A stretch of 17,175 nucleotides of DNA from Bacillota bacterium. Lineage in GTDB: Bacteria; Bacillota; Clostridia; Christensenellales; Borkfalkiaceae. Position 1 is the stretch's first letter, and every line of letters starts with the position of its first letter. The position numbers and the translations under genes were made by a program. The notes under the pieces were generated by a model that was not told the origin of the DNA, did no database searches, and saw only the letters and a program-made list of their open reading frames with translations. Location of the stretch: the NCBI GenBank assembly GCA_021768985.1, contig JAETTR010000010.1:1-17175 (forward strand). The letters run 5' to 3'. Shown piece by piece: positions 1 to 5,286 of this stretch.

Positions 1-39
1 AAGATCGTGGAAGTCACGGACGAGGACGAAGAAGAATAA
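1..39 (+). CDS. C-terminal end of an upstream gene (partial)
   Basis: An open frame enters from the left edge and ends at TAA 37-39, encoding KIVEVTDEDEEE. The acidic tail is followed 7 bases later by a terminator-like hairpin, which supports a real gene end. In related Firmicutes the genes before tilS often include divIC, an S1-domain protein (yabR) or spoIIE, but twelve residues are too few to identify this one. Confidence 0.55.
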   Translation, partial: KIVEVTDEDEEE

Positions 40-46
40 ACGACGG

Positions 47-77
47 AAGCGTTCCCATGCGGGACGCTTTTTGTTTT
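47..77 (+). terminator. Rho-independent terminator before tilS
   Basis: The arms AAGCGTTCCC (47-56) and GGGACGCTT (61-69) pair with a single bulged T around an ATGC loop. The run TTTTTGTTTT (68-77) follows. It lies just after the TAA at 37-39 and before the tilS promoter. The ATG at 57 is in the hairpin loop, which argues against using it as a start codon. Confidence 0.75.
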
Positions 78-84
78 AAAATTC

Positions 85-113
85 TTGCAATCGCGCGGGG
101 ATTGTGTTATAAT
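85..113 (+). promoter_or_regulatory. Sigma-A-type promoter for tilS
   Basis: TTGCAA (85-90) and a perfect TATAAT (108-113) are separated by exactly 17 bp. Transcription would be expected to start near 119-121, only a few bases before the best tilS start codon at 123. It probably serves the whole tilS-hpt-nadB-nadC run, since no other strong promoter or terminator is evident before 4207. Confidence 0.75.
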
Positions 114-122
114 GTTCGCAAT

Positions 123-1400
123 ATGTTGCCGACGGATTTAACGGGATACAAGGGAAAGCGGATCTGCGTCGCGCTGTCGGGCGGCGTCGATTCCGTCTGT
201 CTGTTGCACTGCCTTTTGCAGGCGGCGGAACCGTTGAATCTGACCCTCTCCGCGCTCACCTGCGAGCACGGGATTCGCGGCGAAGAGTCGTTGCGCGACC
301 TTGCGTTCGTCAGGGAGCTGTGCGAAAAATGGCGCGTTCCGCTTACCGTGTATACCGCCGATATTCCCGCCCGCGCCGCGGCAAGCGGCAGGGGGTTCGA
401 GGAAGAGGGCAGGGAGTTCCGCTACGCGTGCTTTCGGGAAACGCTGGAAACGGGCGCGGCGGATTGCGTCGCCACGGCGCACCACCGCGACGATTTCGCC
501 GAAACGGCGCTCTTCCGTCTGGCGCGGGGCACGTCGCTCGCGGGGCTGTCCGCGATCGGGGAGCGGGACGGGATCATCCGTCCGTTTTTGTCCGTGACGC
601 GGGCGGAGATCGAACGCTACGCCGCCGAAAACGAGCTGCCGTTCGTAACCGATTCGAGCAATTCCGACGAAGCCTTTGCGCGCAACGCCATTCGGCATTC
701 GGTGATGCCCGCGCTCGAGCGGACGGTGAACGGCGCGTCGCGGCACTTGACGGAATTCGCGTTGCGCGCCGCCGAGGACGATCGTCTGTTGCAGGAGCTC
801 GCCCGAAAGGAAGTGCGGCGGCAGGGGGATTGGTTCTTCGTGCCCGTCCGTCTGCCCGCGCCGCTGTTTTCGCGGGCGTGTCTGTTCGCGGTCAGATCGC
901 TCGGGGGCGAAAAAAATTATACGAGCGCAAACGTCGCCGAGATCGCGCGGCTGAAGGAATTGCAGAGTGGGCGAAGAGCGAGTCTGCCCTTCGGACTGAC
1001 GGCGGTGCGCGAGGGCGGGGAGATCGCGATCGGCAGAGAGAAGGCTGTCGACAAAGCGGAGCTGCCCTTTCGCGAAGGGGCGTTCGAACTGAACGGATAT
1101 AAGTGCCGCGTGAGTTTTGTCGGGCAAGCGGGCGCGTTGCACGCGGATTACGATGCGTTCCCCGCGGGGGCGGTTGTCAGAACCCGCCGCGAGGGGGATT
1201 ATATCGTTCCGTTCAAGGGAACGAGAAAGAGCCTGAAAGAGTACTTTACGGATAAAAAGATTCCCGCGCGTGCGGGGCGGGAACTTCCGCTCGTCGCCGC
1301 GGGAAGCGAGGTTTTTGCGGTGTTCGGCGTGGAAATCTCGGACGGCGTAAAGGTCACGGAGCAAACGGCGCGCACGGCGTATCTCGTTTGCGAAACCTGA
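123..1400 (+). CDS. tilS: tRNA(Ile)-lysidine synthetase TilS
   Basis: TilS attaches lysine to C34 of the CAU-anticodon tRNA-Ile, using ATP, so that the tRNA reads AUA rather than AUG; it is a cytosolic and normally essential enzyme. The 425-residue protein has the PP-loop SGGVDS at residues 19-24, a GREFRY segment, the TAHHRDD motif and the RNAIRH motif of the N-terminal domain. The C-terminal domain has RREGD and a KSLKEYFTDKKIP segment. The frame stays open up to an ATG at 57, but that codon lies in a terminator loop and upstream of a good promoter. Starting at 123 places the PP-loop at the usual distance from the N-terminus. No Shine-Dalgarno precedes 123. A weak 6-bp hairpin (1405-1421) lies between this gene and hpt. 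Confidence 0.95.
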   Translation: MLPTDLTGYKGKRICVALSGGVDSVCLLHCLLQAAEPLNLTLSALTCEHGIRGEESLRDLAFVRELCEKWRVPLTVYTADIPARAAASGRGFEEEGREFRYACFRETLETGAADCVATAHHRDDFAETALFRLARGTSLAGLSAIGERDGIIRPFLSVTRAEIERYAAENELPFVTDSSNSDEAFARNAIRHSVMPALERTVNGASRHLTEFALRAAEDDRLLQELARKEVRRQGDWFFVPVRLPAPLFSRACLFAVRSLGGEKNYTSANVAEIARLKELQSGRRASLPFGLTAVREGGEIAIGREKAVDKAELPFREGAFELNGYKCRVSFVGQAGALHADYDAFPAGAVVRTRREGDYIVPFKGTRKSLKEYFTDKKIPARAGRELPLVAAGSEVFAVFGVEISDGVKVTEQTARTAYLVCET

Positions 1401-1452
1401 ATTTCACACGTGCGGCGTGTGCGAATAAAATCATTTTTACGGAGGAAGCGAT

Positions 1453-2010
1453 ATGAACAAGACAATGAACCCCGATATCGAGCGGATCATGCTCACGGAG
1501 GAAGAGATTCACGCGGAGGTAAAGAAGGCGGCGGCGTGGCTGGACGAGCGCTACAAGGACTGCACGGAACCCCCGCTTGCCATCAGCGTGTTGAAGGGGA
1601 GCGTCGTGTTCTTCGTCGATCTGCTCCGCGAGATGCAAACCCCCGTGCAGATGGACTTCATGACGGTGTCCTCGTACGGGCACACTTCGGAGAGTTCGGG
1701 GATTCCCAAGATCGTCATGGACCTCGCCGCGCCCGTCGCGGGCAGGGACGTGCTTCTCGTGGAGGATATCGTAGACTCCGGTCACTCGCTGAAAAAGATG
1801 CGCGAGCTACTCGGCGGTCGCGGGGCGAAGTCGTTTACCGTCGTGACCCTGCTCGACAAACCCGCCCGCAGACAGGTGGACATCAAAGCCGATTATTCGT
1901 GCTTCGAGATCGAAAACGAGTTCATCGTCGGCTACGGGCTCGACTACGCGCAGAGATACCGCAATCTGCCCTATATCGGCGTATTGAAGCACAGCGTTTA
2001 CGAGAAATAA
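1453..2010 (+). CDS. hpt: Hypoxanthine phosphoribosyltransferase
   Basis: This purine-salvage enzyme joins hypoxanthine (and usually guanine) to PRPP, giving IMP or GMP, in the cytosol. The 185-residue length is normal for the family. Visible signatures are LKGSVVFFVDL near the N-terminus, SSYGHTSESSG, the PRPP-binding VLLVEDIVDSG, LLDKPARR and the C-terminal EFIVGYGLDY..YRNLPYIGVL. GGAGG (1441-1445) sits 7 bases before the ATG. The gene follows tilS by 52 bases. tilS-hpt adjacency is widespread in Firmicutes, where ftsH usually comes next; here nadB follows instead. It is probably co-transcribed with tilS. Confidence 0.95.
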   Translation: MNKTMNPDIERIMLTEEEIHAEVKKAAAWLDERYKDCTEPPLAISVLKGSVVFFVDLLREMQTPVQMDFMTVSSYGHTSESSGIPKIVMDLAAPVAGRDVLLVEDIVDSGHSLKKMRELLGGRGAKSFTVVTLLDKPARRQVDIKADYSCFEIENEFIVGYGLDYAQRYRNLPYIGVLKHSVYEK

Positions 2011-2040
2011 CGCGGAAAAGAATTTTCCTTTGGAGCGAAT

Positions 2041-3342
2041 ATGGAAGCATTGCGGAAAAACGCATATTACGACGTGCTCGTGATCGGGGCGGGCGTGGCG
2101 GGGCTGAACCTCGCCGTGCATCTGCCCAAAGAAGCGCGCGTGCTCGTCGTGTGTAAAGGGGGGCTGAAAGAGAGCGACTCCTTTTTGGCGCAGGGCGGGA
2201 TCTGCGTGCTCCGCGACAAGGGCGATTTCCGCGGCTATTTCGAGGACACCATGCGCGCGGGGCATTTCGAAAACAACCCGTTTACCGTGCGTTGCATGAT
2301 CGAGAACTCCCGCGCGACGATTGACGAGCTGATTTCCGTCGGCGTGCGGTTTGCCCGTCAGGCGGACGGCTCGCTCGCGTACACGCGCGAGGGCGCGCAT
2401 TCCCGTCCGCGCATCGTCTTTCACGAGGACTGCACGGGGAAAGAGATCACTTCGCACCTGCTCGCCTACGCCAAAACTTTTTCCAATATCACCCTGTCGC
2501 CCTATACGACGATGCTCGATCTGATCTGCGAAAATTCCCGTTGCTTCGGCGCGGTCCTGCGCGACAACAAATCGGGCGAAATCTATCCCGTGTACGCGGG
2601 GAACACCGCGCTCGCCACGGGGGGCGTGGGCGGACTCTTCCGCCATTCCACCAATTACAGAATTCTGACGGGCGACGGCGTCGCCGTGTGTCTGCGCCAC
2701 GGCGTGGCGGTCGATCACGCCGACTACGTGCAGATTCACCCGACCACGCTCTATACGAAAGGGCGGGGCAGACGGTTTCTGATTTCCGAATCCGTCCGCG
2801 GCGAGGGCGCGCGCCTGATCAACGGGAGCGGCGAGCGGTTCGTGGACGAGCTTCTTCCGCGCGACGTCGTGACCGAGGCGATCCGCCGCGAAATGCGGAA
2901 GGAGGGGAGCGATTTCGTCCGTATCGACCTGCGCACGGTGGAAGGGGGCGCGGAAACGCTGATGAGTCACTTTCCCGGCATCGTAAAGCGGTGTTTGGAA
3001 GAGGGGTACGACCCGTTGCGCGAGCCCGTGCCCGTCGTGCCCGCCCAGCACTATTTTATGGGCGGAATCCGAAGCGATCTGTTTGGCAGAACGACCATGC
3101 CGCATCTGTACGCCGTGGGCGAAACGTGCTGTAACGGCGTGCACGGCAAAAACCGCCTCGCTTCCAACTCCCTGCTCGAATCGCTCATCTTCGCGCGGCG
3201 GGCGGCGGAGGACATCGCGGCGCAGGGCGGAGAGAAGGCAAGCCTTCCCGAAGTGAATTTGAAACCGTACGAAAACTACCGCAAGCTTGCGGAAGCCGAT
3301 CAGGCAAACGTGTTAAAGGAGATCAACCGTGAAACAAAATAA
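2041..3342 (+). CDS. nadB: L-aspartate oxidase NadB
   Basis: This FAD enzyme oxidises L-aspartate to iminoaspartate, the first step of de novo NAD synthesis; under anaerobic conditions fumarate can be the electron acceptor. Seen in the 433-residue product are the N-terminal FAD fold VIGAGVAGLN, SFLAQGG, ATGGVGGLF, QIHPTTLY, SVRGEGARL, AQHYFMGGI and the FAD-binding KNRLASNSLLE. From memory of the E. coli enzyme, His233, Arg274, His337 and Arg372 occupy the places of His244, Arg290, His351 and Arg386. The protein is about 100 residues shorter than E. coli NadB and lacks most of the C-terminal helical domain. GGAG lies upstream of the ATG. The end overlaps nadC by 14 bases. Succinate dehydrogenase or fumarate reductase flavoproteins are relatives, but context favours NadB. 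Confidence 0.93.
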   Translation: MEALRKNAYYDVLVIGAGVAGLNLAVHLPKEARVLVVCKGGLKESDSFLAQGGICVLRDKGDFRGYFEDTMRAGHFENNPFTVRCMIENSRATIDELISVGVRFARQADGSLAYTREGAHSRPRIVFHEDCTGKEITSHLLAYAKTFSNITLSPYTTMLDLICENSRCFGAVLRDNKSGEIYPVYAGNTALATGGVGGLFRHSTNYRILTGDGVAVCLRHGVAVDHADYVQIHPTTLYTKGRGRRFLISESVRGEGARLINGSGERFVDELLPRDVVTEAIRREMRKEGSDFVRIDLRTVEGGAETLMSHFPGIVKRCLEEGYDPLREPVPVVPAQHYFMGGIRSDLFGRTTMPHLYAVGETCCNGVHGKNRLASNSLLESLIFARRAAEDIAAQGGEKASLPEVNLKPYENYRKLAEADQANVLKEINRETK

Positions 3343-4189
3343 CGTAACGCAGATTTTACATTGGGACGAGAGCATTCTCTCCGCGCTTCGGGAGGATATC
3401 CCGTGGGAAGACGTTTCGGCGAACTCCGTCGTGCCCGCCGGCGTGCGCGGGAAAGCGGAGCTTCTGTGCAAGCAGGACGGCGTGATCGCCGGTCTGCCCG
3501 TGTTCGAACGGGTGTTTGCTTTGCTCGATCCCGCGGCGGAAGTCGTCTTTTTCGCCGAAGAGGGGAGCCGCGTGCAAAAGGGGCAGAAGCTCGGCGAGGT
3601 CACGGCGGAAATGCGCGTGTTGCTGTCGGGCGAGCGGACCGCGCTCAACTTCCTCGGGCGCATGAGCGGGATCGCCACCTATACCCGTTCGGTCGCCGAT
3701 CTGCTTGCGGGCTCTTCCACGAAATTGCTCGACACGAGAAAGACGACTCCGGGGCTTCGGATTTTCGAAAAGTACGCGGTGCGCATGGGCGGCGGGAACA
3801 ATCACCGCTTCAACCTTTCGGACGGCGTGCTGTTGAAGGATAACCATATCGGCGCGGCGGGCGGCGTCCGCAAGGCGATCGAAGGCGCGCGCGCCTACGC
3901 GCCCTTCGTGCGGAAGATCGAAATCGAGGTGGAAACGCTCGAACAACTGCGCGAGGCGCTCGACGCGGGCGCGGATATCGTCATGCTCGACAACATGAGC
4001 GGCGAAACGCTCGAACAGGCGGTGAAGTTGGCGAAGGGCAGGGCGGAAACGGAGATTTCGGGCAACGTAACGCGGGAGAATGTACAAAAATACGTAAAGC
4101 TCGGCGTGGATTATATTTCGTCCGGCGCGCTCACGCACTCCGCGCCCATTCTCGATTTGTCGCTTAAAAATCTGCATCCGATCGAATAA
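3329..4189 (+). CDS. nadC: Nicotinate-nucleotide pyrophosphorylase (quinolinate phosphoribosyltransferase)
   Basis: NadC converts quinolinate and PRPP to nicotinate mononucleotide, CO2 and PPi, the step that joins de novo synthesis to the shared NAD pathway. The 286-residue length is standard. Motifs in order are ERTALNFLGRMSGIAT, LDTRKTTPGLR, EKYAVRMGGGNNHRFNLSD, LLKDNHI, IEIEVETLEQ, DIVMLDNM, EISGNVT and GVDYISSGALTHS. I place the start at GTG 3329, with AAAGGAG (3315-3321) seven bases upstream. This start overlaps the end of nadB by 14 bases, so translation is probably coupled. The quinolinate synthase NadA that would supply its substrate is not in the window. Confidence 0.96.
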   Translation: MKQNNVTQILHWDESILSALREDIPWEDVSANSVVPAGVRGKAELLCKQDGVIAGLPVFERVFALLDPAAEVVFFAEEGSRVQKGQKLGEVTAEMRVLLSGERTALNFLGRMSGIATYTRSVADLLAGSSTKLLDTRKTTPGLRIFEKYAVRMGGGNNHRFNLSDGVLLKDNHIGAAGGVRKAIEGARAYAPFVRKIEIEVETLEQLREALDAGADIVMLDNMSGETLEQAVKLAKGRAETEISGNVTRENVQKYVKLGVDYISSGALTHSAPILDLSLKNLHPIE

Positions 4190-4206
4190 AATTCTTTTGA
4201 AAGAAG

Positions 4207-4248
4207 GACCCCCGACGATAACCGCCGGGGGTCTATTTTTCGTTTTTT
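4207..4248 (+). terminator. Strong terminator after nadC
   Basis: The arms GACCCCCG (4207-4214) and CGGGGGTC (4226-4233) form a GC-rich stem, followed by TATTTTTCGTTTTTT. It lies 17 bases after the nadC stop. The convergent XRE gene stops at 4233-4235, touching the last stem base. In the other direction the T tract is poorer (CCTTCTTTC), so it may end that gene too, less efficiently. Confidence 0.88.
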
Positions 4249-4559
4249 AGCATAAGCTCGCCCATTCCAAGAATTGTATTTACAAATATGTTTTGCGCTT
4301 CTTCGCCGCAATGTTCTTTTACATTTCGTATCATATTAACGGCTTGCATTTCTTGATGCGTTAAACTGCCGCTTTCCCAATCTTCGTCAAGCTTTAATAC
4401 TTTTTCGATTGCCTGTACAGTATCGATGCGTGGGGCATAAGTAGCTCCACCAAATATGGCTTTTATCGTGCTGATTGCAATACCCGTTTTTTCCGCAATA
4501 TCTTCGTAAGTTAATTTTAAGTCTTTTTTTCGTTGTTTCCAAAGATCCAATTTTCTCAT
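4233..4559 (-). CDS. XRE-family helix-turn-helix regulator
   Basis: The 108-residue protein begins with a lambda-repressor-type HTH. Residues about 14-50 read LTYEDIAEKTGIAISTIKAIFGG and continue into a typical fourth helix (IDTVQAIEKVLKL). The remaining ~55 residues are helical and charged with no recognised domain, so this is probably a DNA-binding protein with a short dimerisation tail. AGGAGA lies 8 bases before the ATG. It is transcribed divergently from the 100-residue gene at 4701, sharing a 141-bp region that carries palindromes over both promoters, so autoregulation and control of the neighbour are likely (inference). Base composition is far more AT-rich than nadC or the lipoprotein gene, a sign of possible transfer. 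Confidence 0.88.
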   Translation of the reverse strand: MRKLDLWKQRKKDLKLTYEDIAEKTGIAISTIKAIFGGATYAPRIDTVQAIEKVLKLDEDWESGSLTHQEMQAVNMIRNVKEHCGEEAQNIFVNTILGMGELMLKNEK

Positions 4560-4579
4560 GTATGATTTCTCCTACTTAT

Positions 4580-4607
4580 ATTATAAAAAAAGTACAAAAA
4601 AAGTAAA
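4580..4607 (-). promoter_or_regulatory. Promoter of the XRE gene
   Basis: On the minus strand TTTACT (4602-4607) and a perfect TATAAT (4580-4585) are separated by 16 bp, about 20 bases before the start codon. The -35 box is weak (4 of 6). A palindrome covers it completely. Confidence 0.6.
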
Positions 4608-4616
4608 CTTTTTTTG
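4595..4616. promoter_or_regulatory. Candidate operator 1 over the XRE -35 box
   Basis: This is a perfect inverted repeat with 10-bp arms, CAAAAAAAGT (4595-4604) and ACTTTTTTTG (4607-4616), separated by AA. The left arm also belongs to a direct repeat: AAAAAAAGTA occurs at 4585-4594 and again at 4596-4605, 11 bp (about one helical turn) apart. The centre falls inside the -35 element of the XRE promoter, where a repressor dimer would block RNA polymerase. Long A and T runs make chance palindromes more likely. Confidence 0.45.
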
Positions 4617-4625
4617 CAAAAAGGC

Positions 4626-4654
4626 TTGACGAATACAAATAATTGTATTATAAT
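4626..4654 (+). promoter_or_regulatory. Promoter of the 100-residue gene
   Basis: TTGACG (4626-4631) and a perfect TATAAT (4649-4654) have the ideal 17-bp spacing and lie about 47 bases before the ATG at 4701. It is divergent from the XRE promoter. Confidence 0.8.
4632..4649. promoter_or_regulatory. Candidate operator 2 inside the promoter spacer
   Basis: AATACAA (4632-4638) and TTGTATT (4643-4649) are perfect 7-bp arms around ATAA. They fill the space between the -35 and -10 boxes almost exactly. TAATTGT also recurs 11 bp downstream (4640-4646 and 4651-4657). Position and symmetry fit an XRE dimer site. The arms differ from those of operator 1, so the two may not bind the same protein. Confidence 0.5.
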
Positions 4655-4700
4655 TGTTGCATAAATCTAATTTTCAAGACTAATTATACAAGGAGCAATT

Positions 4701-5003
4701 ATGTTATCGGTCATTAAGCAAATTTTCTTCGGAGGAGACGGTATTCACGACAAATTCTGCGATAGTGCGAGGTATCGCAAAATAACTAAGGAGTACGACG
4801 TAGCACATAATAAATTGGAAGCAACGCTGAACGACGAGCAGAAACAGATGCTCGACGATCTTTGGATGTTGAGCGCGGGATTGGAATCGGAAACCGCATA
4901 TTTGCGGTTTGCGGACGGGCTTAAATTCGGCTTGCAATTAGCCGTCGAGGCGTTCGGACATGATTTTTCGGATTTACCGCGATTCGAAGAGGCTTCGGAT
5001 TAG
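4701..5003 (+). CDS. Small protein of unknown function, DUF6809-like
   Basis: The 100-residue protein has no signal peptide or membrane segment and is predicted to be largely helical. It shows a layout of IFFGGD near the N-terminus, a polar helix ending in LNDEQKQMLDDL, then SETAYLRFADGLKFGLQLAVEAF. From memory this pattern (short YxGxI-type start, paired helices, final FxxGFxLGxxLxxE segment) resembles the small Firmicutes family called DUF6809, often found beside XRE regulators; a profile search is needed to confirm. AAGGAG lies 5 bases before the ATG, and a strong promoter with an internal palindrome precedes it. It is divergent from the XRE gene and also AT-rich, so the two may be a regulator-target pair. 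No toxin, antitoxin or enzyme motif is visible. Confidence 0.8.
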   Translation: MLSVIKQIFFGGDGIHDKFCDSARYRKITKEYDVAHNKLEATLNDEQKQMLDDLWMLSAGLESETAYLRFADGLKFGLQLAVEAFGHDFSDLPRFEEASD

Positions 5004-5204
5004 GTTGACGTTCCTTCCCGCTACCGCGCGCATAAAACCGCGGGGAATGCATATCACTGTATAAAAGAATCCCGCACCGAAAAAATTATGGTAATTCGTT
5101 GCGGGAAACGCTACAATAAAACATTTTCCTGTGCAAACCGATCGTTTGATTTTGGAAAAACTAAAATATTTTCCCAAAAATAGAAAGAAATTGCAAAAAT
5201 AGTA
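5004..5204. other. Non-coding stretch with inverted repeats
   Basis: No convincing gene is present between the 100-residue gene and the lipoprotein promoter. TTCCCGC (5015-5021) can pair with GCGGGGAA (5040-5047) with one bulge. TCCCGCA (5070-5076) is perfectly repeated in inverted form as TGCGGGA (5100-5106), with the smaller symmetry AATTA-TGG-TAATT (5084-5096) inside. The GC-rich arms stand out from AT-rich surroundings. None is followed by a clear T run. This could be a structured RNA, a short dispersed repeat or the remnant of one. The minus-strand frame at 4974-5177 crosses these repeats and is not convincing as a gene. Confidence 0.4.
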
Positions 5205-5233
5205 TTGACAGTGAAAAAATTTTATTGTAGAAT
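5205..5233 (+). promoter_or_regulatory. Promoter of the giant lipoprotein gene
   Basis: A perfect TTGACA (5205-5210), a 17-bp spacer and TAGAAT (5228-5233) form a strong sigma-A-type promoter. The start of transcription is expected near 5240, giving a leader of about 47 bases. Confidence 0.85.
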
Positions 5234-5239
5234 AAGAGT

Positions 5240-5256
5240 GCTATCGAACCGATAGC
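5240..5256. promoter_or_regulatory. Inverted repeat at the predicted transcript start
   Basis: GCTATCG (5240-5246) and CGATAGC (5250-5256) are perfect 7-bp arms around AAC. The site begins where transcription should start, so it could be an operator or a hairpin at the 5' end of the mRNA that slows decay. There is no T run after it, so it is not a terminator. Confidence 0.55.
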
Positions 5257-5286
5257 CCATTAAAAAACAATCTGGGGGGATTCAAA

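Noticed and set aside
57..122. Upstream extension of tilS to ATG 57
   Set aside because: The extension crosses a terminator loop and a good promoter, and adds 22 residues unlike a TilS N-terminus.
138..1364. Long minus-strand frame opposite tilS
   Set aside because: It is rich in Arg, Pro and Ala with no motif, the typical shadow of a GC-rich gene.
1405..1421. Hairpin CACACG/CGTGTG between tilS and hpt as a terminator
   Set aside because: The stem is only 6 bp and no T run follows directly; the genes appear co-transcribed.
1807..3144. Long minus-strand frame opposite hpt and nadB
   Set aside because: It lies antisense to two well-identified enzymes and has no family features.
4274..4285. 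TTGTATTTACAA palindrome in the XRE coding region as an operator
   Set aside because: It is short, inside the 3' part of the gene, far from both promoters, and expected by chance in AT-rich DNA.
4974..5177. 67-codon minus-strand frame downstream of the small unknown gene
   Set aside because: It runs through inverted repeats, overlaps the end of the plus-strand gene and has no convincing ribosome binding site.
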